A stretch of DNA of 10,139 bases from Myxococcota bacterium (GCA_024276595.1 JAJRWW010000468.1:1-10139); one strand, 5' to 3'; counted from the stretch's first letter, positions 1 to 6,923 are shown. The notes: generated by a model from the sequence alone, not told the origin. Numbers and translations: made by a program.

Positions 1-891
1 CTTGTTCCCGCCGGGGTAGCGGGCGAGCATGCGCCGCAGCACCCAGGCGGCGCGCGCGACCTGTCCCTGTCGAAAGAGACACTCTGCCAGCCAGTACCGC
101 GCGTTGTCCGCGTTGGCATGGCTCGGGTACCGCCTGGAGAATCTGGAGAAGGCCCTGGCCGCCGCACCGTAGCGACCGCGCACAAAGAGCGCCCTGGCGG
201 CCCGGTAGTCCGCGGCCGCTGCCACTACCGAGATCGGCGGGGCTCCCTTCCCCCTGTGCTGCCCCGAGCCACCTCCCGGGAGAGCCACCACCGGGAGCCG
301 CGCGGTCACCCTGGGGACAGGCCCCAGCGCCTGCCAGCGCCCCCGGCGAGCCGGCGCGTTGGCCGGGGCCGGGGCCGGGGCCGGAGCGCCGGTCAGTCGC
401 AGGACGATCCGTGGGCCCCGTCGCCGGCCGTGGCCACGGCGAGCCAGCCGGCGGAGCGTCGCCCCATGGCCCCGCCCACGCCCGCCTCGGGCATGTGGAC
501 CCTGGCGGCGCCTCAGCTTCACAACCGGCAGGCGGCTCCGGGCCTCCCTCCTGGCCCTCTCGCTGGCCGAGATCCCGGGCACGCGGGCCGCGGATCGAGC
601 GGCCGCGTGACTGCCCGTCCGGGCCTGCGGTGCAGCAGCCCTGGAGCGGGCACGCGGTCCGGAGGGCGCCGGCCGGACGCCAGCTCCTTCGAGCCGCTCC
701 AGCCTGTCGCGCAGCAGAAACACCTGGTTTCCCAGGTCCTCGCTGCGGAGCTTCTCCTGGGACAGCCTGCGACGCAGGTCCGAAAGCTGCGCTCGAAGGT
801 GGGCTACCTTCCGGACCGAGGAGGTGTGGCCGCACCCCAGCAGGGATCCCAGCAGCAGCAGGCACAGTGGCCTGGAGAAAAGACAATACAT
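1..891 (-). CDS. YbgF/CpoB-like TPR lipoprotein, 3' end outside window
   Basis: Partial gene; 297 codons are visible and the frame is still open at base 1. The N-terminus is a lipoprotein signal (Arg7, Leu-rich core, lipobox LLGC with Cys20), so the protein is probably anchored in an envelope membrane facing the periplasm. Residues about 26-65 form a charged heptad-like helix (VAHLRAQLSDLRRRLSQEKL), then a long Arg/Pro/Ala linker with a PAPAPAPA run, then a TPR segment (DYRAARALFVRGRYGAAARA, NADNARYWLAECLF). Coiled coil followed by C-terminal TPR is the architecture of YbgF/CpoB, which links the Tol-Pal system to peptidoglycan synthesis; E. coli CpoB is soluble, so the lipid anchor differs. 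ATG 891 is the only plausible start: an in-frame TAA lies four codons upstream. No Shine-Dalgarno is visible. No tol or pal gene is in view, so the Tol-Pal role is inferred from family. Part of the linker looks frame-shifted (see findings). Confidence 0.72.
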   Translation of the reverse strand, partial: MYCLFSRPLCLLLLGSLLGCGHTSSVRKVAHLRAQLSDLRRRLSQEKLRSEDLGNQVFLLRDRLERLEGAGVRPAPSGPRARSRAAAPQARTGSHAAARSAARVPGISASERARREARSRLPVVKLRRRQGPHARGGRGRGHGATLRRLARRGHGRRRGPRIVLRLTGAPAPAPAPANAPARRGRWQALGPVPRVTARLPVVALPGGGSGQHRGKGAPPISVVAAAADYRAARALFVRGRYGAAARAFSRFSRRYPSHANADNARYWLAECLFRQGQVARAAWVLRRMLARYPGGNK

Positions 892-900
892 AGCATGAAC

Positions 901-929
901 ATTTTAGATGGGCCGGGCTCTGGGGTCAA
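901..929 (-). promoter_or_regulatory. near-consensus sigma-70 promoter for the YbgF-like lipoprotein
   Basis: On the minus strand TTGACC (929-924) is separated by exactly 17 bases from TAAAAT (906-901). Each hexamer matches the consensus at five of six positions. Transcription would begin near 894-895, three or four bases before the ATG at 891, so the mRNA would be leaderless or nearly so. This agrees with the absence of a Shine-Dalgarno. Confidence 0.6.
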
Positions 930-954
930 AAAGCCCGATCTCCGCCCTGCCCAC

Positions 955-981
955 GCGAGGACAGATCCCAGGGATCCTCGC
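955..981. repeat. inverted repeat upstream of the lipoprotein promoter
   Basis: GCGAGG (955-960) pairs perfectly with CCTCGC (976-981). Inside is a second dyad, GATCCC (964-969) and GGGATC (971-976) around one central base. It lies between the stop of the 108-aa gene and the promoter at 901-929. It could be an operator or a transcript hairpin. No T-run follows it directly, so it is not a standard intrinsic terminator. Confidence 0.35.
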
Positions 982-1026
982 AGCTCCCCCCGACGCCGTA
1001 CGACAGCACAGACAGCCGCCGCCCGG

Positions 1027-1353
1027 CTACTTGAAGACCGCGGAGATGGGGCTGTCGGTGCCCGTGTAGAGGGCCGAGAAGCCCGGCTCCACCCGGTAGG
1101 CCGTGTCACCCAGCAGCACCGACTCGGCCATGGTTTCGGCTCCCAGGGCCTCGAGCGCCCTGGCAGTCTTGACCTTGCCCAACAGCTCGTGGGGATCAGG
1201 CTCCCCACCCTCGACCTTCAGGAAGCGCACCGCCTGTGTGAGTCGGTAGGCCTTCCCGTCGGCCTTGATCACCATCTGCTCGCCGTCGAGGGAGATCTTG
1301 TCCTCCATGTTGGCGAGATCCACCCACTCCTGGGGAAAAAACAGGTTCGGCAC
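1027..1353 (-). CDS. conserved-looking small protein of unknown function, downstream of thioredoxin
   Basis: A 108-aa soluble protein with no signal peptide, membrane segment or cysteine. I do not recognise a named family. The start is GTG 1353, five bases after a GGAGG (1363-1359) that sits immediately behind the thioredoxin stop codon, so the two genes are probably translated from one mRNA. An ATG further upstream in the same frame (1419) lies inside the thioredoxin gene and has no ribosome site. The sequence is a compact mixed alpha/beta protein: a beta-rich first half (ISLDGEQMVIKADGKAYRLT), a central PDPHELLGKVK segment, then GAETMAESVLLGDTAYRVEP. It has the ordinary residue composition of a real protein, and its third codon positions are G/C rich. 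The tight pairing suggests a shared redox or housekeeping context, but no function can be assigned. Confidence 0.8.
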   Translation of the reverse strand: MPNLFFPQEWVDLANMEDKISLDGEQMVIKADGKAYRLTQAVRFLKVEGGEPDPHELLGKVKTARALEALGAETMAESVLLGDTAYRVEPGFSALYTGTDSPISAVFK

Positions 1354-1363
1354 GGCGACCTCC

Positions 1364-1693
1364 TCAAAGGGCCCGCTCGAGGATCTGCTCCAGATCCTTC
1401 TTGGAGCCGGCGCCCACACGCTGGGAGAGCACCTTGCCCCCCTTGAGCAGGAGGATGGTAGGGATGGAGCGGATCTGGTACTGCGTGGCCACCGCCCTGG
1501 CGTTGTCCACGTTCAGCTTGCCGACCTTGATCTTCCCGGCGTAGTCTCCTGCCAGCTCCTCCACTATGGGCCCCACGGCCTTGCAGGGACCGCACCAGGG
1601 CGCCCAGAAATCCACCAGCACGGGTAGGTCCGACTCGAGAACCTCGCTCTTCCAGTTGTCATCAGTAAACTCGATCACGTTGTTACCAGCCAC
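1364..1693 (-). CDS. trxA: thioredoxin
   Basis: A 109-aa protein of exactly the usual single-domain thioredoxin length. It reduces protein disulfides in the cytoplasm using electrons from thioredoxin reductase. The active site WCGPC is at residues 33-37 in the context VDFWAPWCGPCKAVGPIVEE, and the cis-proline loop is SIPTILLLKGG (Pro78). It has no signal peptide, so it is the cytoplasmic form. The start is GTG 1693, seven bases after AAGGAGG (1707-1701). The frame stays open upstream to 1798, but that extension would contain the ribosome site and has no thioredoxin character. The 108-aa unknown gene follows ten bases after the stop. The gene is divergent from the propeller lipoprotein across a 192-base promoter region. 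Confidence 0.96.
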   Translation of the reverse strand: MAGNNVIEFTDDNWKSEVLESDLPVLVDFWAPWCGPCKAVGPIVEELAGDYAGKIKVGKLNVDNARAVATQYQIRSIPTILLLKGGKVLSQRVGAGSKKDLEQILERAL

Positions 1694-1700
1694 TGCAGTG

Positions 1701-1707
1701 CCTCCTT
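1701..1707 (-). promoter_or_regulatory. ribosome binding site deciding the trxA GTG start
   Basis: AAGGAGG on the minus strand, seven bases before GTG 1693. It rules out the longer N-terminal reading that begins at 1798. Confidence 0.85.
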
Positions 1708-1720
1708 CGCAACTTGTCAG

Positions 1721-1749
1721 ACCATAGCCCCGCCGGCCTCGAATCGCAA
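1721..1749 (-). promoter_or_regulatory. possible sigma-70 promoter for trxA and its partner
   Basis: On the minus strand TTGCGA (1749-1744), a 17-base spacer, then TATGGT (1726-1721). Each hexamer matches four of six consensus positions. Transcription would start near 1714, giving a leader of about 20 bases that includes the AAGGAGG. A TTGACC further upstream (minus strand, 1805-1800) has no good -10 partner. Confidence 0.4.
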
Positions 1750-1810
1750 TGCTCGATGCGCCTGGGGAGCGCATCCCAAAATGAGGTGCCCGCGCCAAAG
1801 GTCAACCCCA

Positions 1811-1840
1811 TTGCCATGTGAGCTCAGGTGCCACTATAAT
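1811..1840 (+). promoter_or_regulatory. sigma-70 promoter for the propeller lipoprotein
   Basis: TTGCCA (1811-1816), an 18-base spacer and a perfect TATAAT (1835-1840). Transcription would start near 1847, leaving a leader of about 40 bases ahead of ATG 1886. GGGAGGAG (1876-1883) in that leader serves as the ribosome site. Confidence 0.6.
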
Positions 1841-1885
1841 GTTCTCAGGGAGCAGTTGACGTCCATTAACCCCCGGGAGGAGACC

Positions 1886-4000
1886 ATGCCACACGCCCAG
1901 CGCCCTCACGGCCCATTCTTTCCCCGGGGAGCCGCCGCCGCCCTCGTGGGTGCCCTCGTTCTTGGCAGCGGCCTCGTGGTCTCCTGCGGTGACGACGCCG
2001 CGGGGATAGCCTGCGAGCAGGACACCGACTGCCCCGACGGCATGTTCTGCAACACCATCGCGGGTGGGAGCTGCGCCCCCTCCGCTTGCACATCTCACGC
2101 CGACTGCCCGGTGCAGTACCTGTGCGGTGACCATGGGGAGTGCTACGACCCCACCGGGGGGCAGACAACGAGCTGCTTCCCCCTTCACCCGGGGTGCCCC
2201 TGCGAGGAGCAGGATATCTACTCCACCATCGACTGCGTCCCATCCGAGCAGCCCGAGGGGGTGGACGCGAGCTGCCACGAGGGACTCTCCACCTGCGACG
2301 GCGAGCGCTACGGCACCTGTGAGGACACCTACCGGGAGGACTGCGACGGCATCACCTTCGGACCGAGCAACATCCGCCCCGATGAGGACAACTCCTCGAA
2401 CGTGGTGCTGGGGGTGGAGGGGGAGCTGCAGCTCCAACCCGACGAGCGCCAGCTCGACTTCGGGTATCTGTGGATCGCCAACACGGGCGAGAACACCGTC
2501 TCCAAGATCGACGTGGAGACCGGCCGCGAGGTGGCCCGCTACGCCTCGGCCGTTGCCACCGGGAGCGTCCCTGGTGGCGCCATCCCCTACCCATCCACAG
2601 ACCCTTACAGCGACTGTCAGCACTGCCCATCCCGCACGGCGATCGACTTCAATGGCGACGCCTTCGTGGCCAACCGCGCCTTCGGGATGCAGGGCTCGGT
2701 GACAAAGTTCGCCAACGCAGAGGAGGACTGCCCGGACCTGAACAACAATGGCGTGGTGGACACATCCTTCGACGCCAACGGCGACGGGGTCATCGACCCC
2801 TTCGACCCGGCAGAGTTTCTGGGAGAGGCCGACGAGTGCATCCTCTGGACAGCCGCTGTTGGCGGATCCAACGGCGTGCCCCGGGCGCTGGCCATAGACT
2901 CGGGATCCATTCCCGACTTCGGCTCCAACGGCAACGTCTGGGTGGGGGTGTTCAACGAGTCCCGCGCCATCCAGCTAAACGGCGACACTGGCGAGGAGGT
3001 GGCCTCGCTCACCCTCAACAACGGCTCCCGCAACGTCCAGCCATATGGGGCGGCGGTGGACGCCATGGGCTTCGCCTGGTTCACCTCCATCGGCGAGGGG
3101 ACCCTCGCCAAGGTGGACACCATAGGCGCCAACCTGGTGGACATCTACAGCAAGACCGACGGAACCGGCTGCGCTGGAGCGTACGGAATCGCCGTGGACG
3201 TCAAGGGGCGCATCTGGTTGGCCGGCTTCGACTGCAACACCGCCGACCGCTTCGACCCGGCGGACGGCACATGGGCCAGCATCGACTTCGGCCCGTCCCT
3301 CGGCCCCCACACCAGGGGCATCGCCCCCGACCTGGCTGGCACCGTCTGGATCGCCCACACGGGCGATGGTCCGGGCCACGTGACCCGCTTCGACGCCGAG
3401 ACCCTGGTGGCGCTGGAGATCTTCGACCTGCCCCACCACCTGGGCGCCTCGGAGACCACCAACAACACAATCGGCGTGGGGATTGACCGCAACGGCGCCT
3501 GCTGGGCCATCAGCCGCAACGACGGCTACCAGGCCGGCTCTGCCACCCGCATCACGCCTGGGGGCAACATGGACTCCTTCCCGGTGGGCTTGATGCCATA
3601 CACCTACTCGGACTTCACCGGCTTCGGCCTCTCCACGGTGACGAGGCCCTCCGGCTGGTACAACATGATCGTGGCCGGCTGCGAGGACCAGGATCCGGAC
3701 AACCCGCCAGACGTCACCACTGACTGGACCTTCCTCACCTGGAGCGAGATCGAGCCCCCTGGCACGAACGTGCGGATGCGCATCAAGGTGGCCGACACCG
3801 TGGCCGACCTGGACACGGCCCAGTGGTTCGGCCCCTATGACGCCCCATCTCCCGGCGTGGACCTGGACGCCGAAGGAGTCCCGGACGCCAACTTCATGCT
3901 GCTGCAGGTGCTCCTCTCCAGCACGGACCCGGCCATGACCCCCAGCTTCCTGGGCTTTGATCTCGAGTTCGACTGCGGCCAGGTGATCGACCCCGGTTGA
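1886..4000 (+). CDS. predicted lipoprotein with Cys-rich modules and a seven-bladed beta-propeller
   Basis: A 704-aa predicted exported lipoprotein. Residues 1-33 are a signal peptide ending in the lipobox VVSC (Cys34), followed by GDD. Residues 43-150 are Cys-rich, with modules of the form C-x5-DCPDG-x2-C that are common in myxobacterial surface proteins. Residues about 194-560 contain seven recurrent 'D-x2-G-x2-W-[VI]-[AG]' strands (for example YLWIANTGENTVSKID 194, GRIWLAGFDCNTADRFD 441, GTVWIAHTGDG 485), as in NHL or virginiamycin-B-lyase-type seven-bladed propellers. Between blades two and three lies an Asp/Asn-rich calcium-loop-like insert (DLNNNGVVD 284-292, DANGDGVID 296-304). Residues about 610-697 form a beta-rich C-terminal domain. 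ATG 1886 is chosen for its GGAGG, its promoter and the signal peptide. The propeller probably binds a ligand or partner at the cell surface; no catalytic residues can be named. It converges on the methyltransferase gene, with only 19 bases between the stops. Confidence 0.87.
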   Translation: MPHAQRPHGPFFPRGAAAALVGALVLGSGLVVSCGDDAAGIACEQDTDCPDGMFCNTIAGGSCAPSACTSHADCPVQYLCGDHGECYDPTGGQTTSCFPLHPGCPCEEQDIYSTIDCVPSEQPEGVDASCHEGLSTCDGERYGTCEDTYREDCDGITFGPSNIRPDEDNSSNVVLGVEGELQLQPDERQLDFGYLWIANTGENTVSKIDVETGREVARYASAVATGSVPGGAIPYPSTDPYSDCQHCPSRTAIDFNGDAFVANRAFGMQGSVTKFANAEEDCPDLNNNGVVDTSFDANGDGVIDPFDPAEFLGEADECILWTAAVGGSNGVPRALAIDSGSIPDFGSNGNVWVGVFNESRAIQLNGDTGEEVASLTLNNGSRNVQPYGAAVDAMGFAWFTSIGEGTLAKVDTIGANLVDIYSKTDGTGCAGAYGIAVDVKGRIWLAGFDCNTADRFDPADGTWASIDFGPSLGPHTRGIAPDLAGTVWIAHTGDGPGHVTRFDAETLVALEIFDLPHHLGASETTNNTIGVGIDRNGACWAISRNDGYQAGSATRITPGGNMDSFPVGLMPYTYSDFTGFGLSTVTRPSGWYNMIVAGCEDQDPDNPPDVTTDWTFLTWSEIEPPGTNVRMRIKVADTVADLDTAQWFGPYDAPSPGVDLDAEGVPDANFMLLQVLLSSTDPAMTPSFLGFDLEFDCGQVIDPG

Positions 4001-4019
4001 GGGGAAGCCGCGACCATGT

Positions 4020-6437
4020 CTACCCCAGCACCCGACGGGCCACAGGGTCCAGTACCGCTGCCATCTGGGCGTCGGGCACTGGCTCGCTCCCAACTCGACA
4101 GAGGGAGTCGGTGACCCTGGCCAGGGCGCGGTGCTCCTCCAGGGTGGGATCGTAGCGTGGGAGCCCCAGGCGACTCACCACGGCGCGGCTGAGGCCGCGC
4201 TTCGACCCCGAAGATCGGCTGACCAGGTAGTCCCGCACAGGGGTGGAGTTGAGCAGCCCGGCCAGGTAGCACGCCTCTGGCCGGTCATCCAGCGCCACCA
4301 GGTAGCAGCTACCGTCGGGGATGGGTCGAACAGAGCCCAACAACGGGTCCAGGACCTCGTCCACGACGGCAAACCAGGGCCGCATTCCCATGCCGCACCA
4401 GACCACCAGGCAGGGCGCCCAGTTGTAGGGCCCCACGGCAAAGACCCTGTAAAAGGGGGGCCTGTCAAACACCCTGGACCTGCGCGTGGCCAGCACCCGG
4501 CGCATCTGTTGCAGGTAGTCCAAGGTGGCGGGCGCCCCGGTTGCGAGGGACTGCGGAGCCACCACCCCTTCGGCGGTGGCGGGCACCAGCGCGTGAGCCC
4601 AGCCGGTAATGGCCAGGGGGCGAACATGGCGGCTTTGCAAGAGCGGGCGCAGGTAGCGTCGCTCCAGGGCGCCCGCGAACCGGGGCGCGTCGATGCGGCG
4701 GGCGGTCTCCGGCCGATTCCGCACCTGCACCAGGTCATTCCCGCACGACCTCTGCAGCTCCAACAAAAAGACCGCGTTGCAGTCGTGCTTCAGCCCGTGG
4801 CGAACATCGTAGGGGAGGTCTCCCGCCAGGCCTGCCGAGCCGCGGCGGCGGTTGGAGCCAGGAGCCCAGGGACCAGGGCCTCCTCTGCCACCCCCCGACC
4901 AGACCGGGGTGTAGTCCTCCTGCGCGGTCACTTCAAGATCGCCTCCCCTGACCCGCTTCCACCGCTCGGAGGGGATCCTGTCGCCCATCTGGCGGTCCCT
5001 GGAGAGGATGAGCAGGGCGGGCTCCACAGAGGCAGCAAAGGGGTTGGCCCCACGAAGGTCGCAGAGCAGATCCACAGAGAAAGGCCGCCCCGGGCCGTCC
5101 CCGGCCTGTCGAGTCACCCGAAACCGGCGGAAGGTGCGCGCGCTCTCGTTGGTGAGCAGGTTCAGCTTCAGCAAGAAGGCCAGGCTCCCCCCGGGCTCCA
5201 GGAGCCGATCCAGGGCCACCAGGGTGAACGCGACGCTCAGGTCGTCGTTGGCGCCCCCCAGGCGCGCCTCGAAGCCGCGCAGGTCAAACAGGTCATACTC
5301 CCGCAGGATCCCCTGGGCGAGCCGATCCTTGTAGCCGGCTGGCAGCGCATCCCAGGCCACCCAGGGGGGGTTTCCAACCAGCACCTGGGCCAGGGGGAGC
5401 GCGTCGCCAGAGGATCCCAGCCAAAGGCTCCCATCCACCTCCTGCAGGTCGCACAGCACATCCCCTGAAAGCACCCTGACCGGACCTGGCGCCGCGGCGC
5501 ACGGTCCCCCGGGGGCCGAGGGCATAGAGGGAGGCTCGCCAGCCACGGCCAGGGCGGCGCCCACCAGGCTCAGGCGCGCGATGCAGGCCACCAGCGGGGA
5601 TGCCTCCACTCCGGTGATGGATCTCACGAGCTCCCAGAGCCCCTGCCCCTTGATCCGCAGAGCCGCGTGCCACTTCCACCGCAAGGTCTCGAGCAGAAAC
5701 ACTCCGGTGCCGCAGGCCGGGTCGGACACCTGGGTCCGGGGGCCGGCCCCGCCGTGCTTCATGGCTCGACAGACCACCTCCCTGGCGGCCCAGCCAGGGG
5801 TGAAGTGTATGCCAAGGTCGTGCCTGATCACCGCCGGCAGCAGGCGCCCGAGCCTCCTCTGAGCAACGTCCTCGAAGGGATCCGCCCTCACGGAGCCTTC
5901 CTCCCTCCGCCCTCCCGCAGGGCACACCGCCTCCGCAGACACGGCCGCAGCCACCAGGACCCCGAGCAGCCCATCCGGCGGATCGGTCAGCCAGGACACA
6001 AGTTGACCAGGGGCGAGCCCGCCCAGGAGAGGTCCCACCGAGCTCAGCTCCTGGCGAAGCGTCCGCAGAACCCACCCGGCCACGGCCTCCCCATCTTGCA
6101 CCGTCCACCCCTCCTTGGACGCGACCCCTGCGCCGCTGGCCCTCCAGGCCACCTCCACCAGCCCCAGCAGGAGCACCGACAGCTCCGCACAGTACAGCCG
6201 GCTCGAGACCGGCAGCGTCTGCCCCTCCGGTCCTTCTGCCCGTCCCCCTGGCACACCTCGCCCATCCCTTGCCCGCTCCCGCGCCGCGAGGGTCTCCTCG
6301 TCCACCCCGCGGCACAGGGCCAGCAGAGCCCCGTACCTCTCCGCCGCATCCCGACCGGGGGCGTGGCCCGAGAGGGCCTCGAGCAGGTGCCCATAGATGT
6401 CTAGAGCTGGGTCCTCGGGCCTTTCACGGGGAGCCAT
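4020..6437 (-). CDS. N6-adenine DNA methyltransferase, Eco57I/type IIG-like, no nuclease seen
   Basis: An 805-aa protein that should transfer a methyl group from S-adenosylmethionine to the N6 of adenine in a specific DNA site. Motif order is the gamma-class X-I-IV: LGIHFTP (208-214, motif X), DPACGTG (239-245, SAM-binding motif I), GVEASPLVACIARL (276-289, acidic residue of motif II), GDV (325-327) and NPPW (356-359, catalytic motif IV). LGGANDDLSVAFTLVALDR (393-411) and the C-terminal half, with PFYRVFAVGPYNWAP (661-675) and EACYLAGLLNS (721-731), resemble the target-recognition portion of Eco57I-type and other large single-chain methylases. Residues 1-200 show no PD-(D/E)XK or HNH signature, so this looks like a solitary methylase or a modification subunit whose partner is absent. 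ATG 6437 follows the nikR stop by 12 bases with GGGGTG (6447-6442) as a ribosome site. The protein is soluble with no signal. Confidence 0.88.
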   Translation of the reverse strand: MAPRERPEDPALDIYGHLLEALSGHAPGRDAAERYGALLALCRGVDEETLAARERARDGRGVPGGRAEGPEGQTLPVSSRLYCAELSVLLLGLVEVAWRASGAGVASKEGWTVQDGEAVAGWVLRTLRQELSSVGPLLGGLAPGQLVSWLTDPPDGLLGVLVAAAVSAEAVCPAGGRREEGSVRADPFEDVAQRRLGRLLPAVIRHDLGIHFTPGWAAREVVCRAMKHGGAGPRTQVSDPACGTGVFLLETLRWKWHAALRIKGQGLWELVRSITGVEASPLVACIARLSLVGAALAVAGEPPSMPSAPGGPCAAAPGPVRVLSGDVLCDLQEVDGSLWLGSSGDALPLAQVLVGNPPWVAWDALPAGYKDRLAQGILREYDLFDLRGFEARLGGANDDLSVAFTLVALDRLLEPGGSLAFLLKLNLLTNESARTFRRFRVTRQAGDGPGRPFSVDLLCDLRGANPFAASVEPALLILSRDRQMGDRIPSERWKRVRGGDLEVTAQEDYTPVWSGGGRGGPGPWAPGSNRRRGSAGLAGDLPYDVRHGLKHDCNAVFLLELQRSCGNDLVQVRNRPETARRIDAPRFAGALERRYLRPLLQSRHVRPLAITGWAHALVPATAEGVVAPQSLATGAPATLDYLQQMRRVLATRRSRVFDRPPFYRVFAVGPYNWAPCLVVWCGMGMRPWFAVVDEVLDPLLGSVRPIPDGSCYLVALDDRPEACYLAGLLNSTPVRDYLVSRSSGSKRGLSRAVVSRLGLPRYDPTLEEHRALARVTDSLCRVGSEPVPDAQMAAVLDPVARRVLG

Positions 6438-6449
6438 CCAGCACCCCGG

Positions 6450-6872
6450 TCAGGTGAGGTCCTTGCCCGTGGTGGCCGGAACCACCTTCCCGAACTTCAC
6501 CCCCCTCACAGCCACGAGCTGCTCTGCCAAGGAGATTATCTTCCGGGCGGCGCCCCGAAGGATCAGCACCTCCAGGCAGTTGTGGTGGTCCATGTGCACG
6601 TGCAGCGCAGACACCACCGCGTGAGGGTCTCTGTGCTGAATTGCGGTGAGCCGCCTGGCCAGATCCATGCTGTCGTGCTCGTAGACGAGTGACACCACCG
6701 CCACCTGCTCGGCGGAGCTGTCCGCAGAGTCCGACCAGCGGCGGGCCACGAGCTGCTCCCGAATGAGATCTCGCAGCGCCTCCGAGCGGCTGGTGTAACC
6801 CCGCGCCGTGATGTCCTCGTCAAACTGCTTGAGCAGGCTCTCCTCCAGCGAAACGCCAATCCGTTGCAGCAC
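6450..6872 (-). CDS. nikR: NikR-type nickel-responsive transcriptional regulator
   Basis: A 140-aa protein of the usual NikR length. The N-terminal ribbon-helix-helix (residues 3-45: QRIGVSLEESLLKQFDEDI, then GYTSRSEALRDLIREQL) binds DNA as a dimer, and the C-terminal ACT-like domain forms the tetramer and binds nickel. All four metal ligands known from E. coli NikR are present at equivalent spacing: His80, His91, His93 and Cys99 (E. coli His76, His87, His89, Cys95), in QHRDPHAVVSALHVHMDHHN followed by Cys99. The start is GTG 6872, six bases after GGGAGG (6884-6879). The open frame continues 17 codons upstream to an ATG at 6923, which would be a non-homologous extension. No nickel transporter, hydrogenase or urease gene is in view. 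The gene is followed by a DNA methylase in the same apparent transcript, which is unusual. Confidence 0.93.
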   Translation of the reverse strand: MLQRIGVSLEESLLKQFDEDITARGYTSRSEALRDLIREQLVARRWSDSADSSAEQVAVVSLVYEHDSMDLARRLTAIQHRDPHAVVSALHVHMDHHNCLEVLILRGAARKIISLAEQLVAVRGVKFGKVVPATTGKDLT

Positions 6873-6878
6873 CTGACG

Positions 6879-6884
6879 CCTCCC
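6879..6884 (-). promoter_or_regulatory. ribosome binding site deciding the nikR GTG start
   Basis: GGGAGG on the minus strand, six bases before GTG 6872. It supports a 140-aa protein rather than the 157-aa reading from the ATG at 6923. Confidence 0.8.
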
Positions 6885-6923
6885 TTCTGCGTGGTACCGA
6901 GCTTCCGCCCTCCAACAGGCCAT

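Noticed and set aside
118..1446. A 442-codon plus-strand open frame
   Set aside because: It runs antisense across the YbgF-like gene, the 108-aa gene and the end of trxA, is Arg/Pro/Gln-rich without any fold, and has no ribosome site. All three minus-strand genes have family features or good starts.
1802..2623. Minus-strand open frame with Val/Gly-rich product
   Set aside because: Antisense to the signal peptide and Cys-rich modules of the lipoprotein; its composition is typical of a GC-rich shadow frame.
2470..3486. 338-codon plus-strand open frame
   Set aside because: Arg/Gly/His-rich alternate frame inside the propeller gene, which has clear blade motifs in its own frame.
2975..4093. 372-codon minus-strand open frame
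   Set aside because: Overlaps the propeller domain antisense and the methylase 3' end; low-complexity Val/Gly/His composition and no start signal.
4131..5468. 445-codon plus-strand open frame
   Set aside because: Antisense to the methyltransferase catalytic domain, whose motifs are intact on the other strand.
4020..6437. Assigning the methyltransferase to BREX, DISARM or a specific named restriction system
   Set aside because: None of the partner genes of those systems is present in the window, and the motifs alone support only an Eco57I/type IIG-like N6-adenine methylase.
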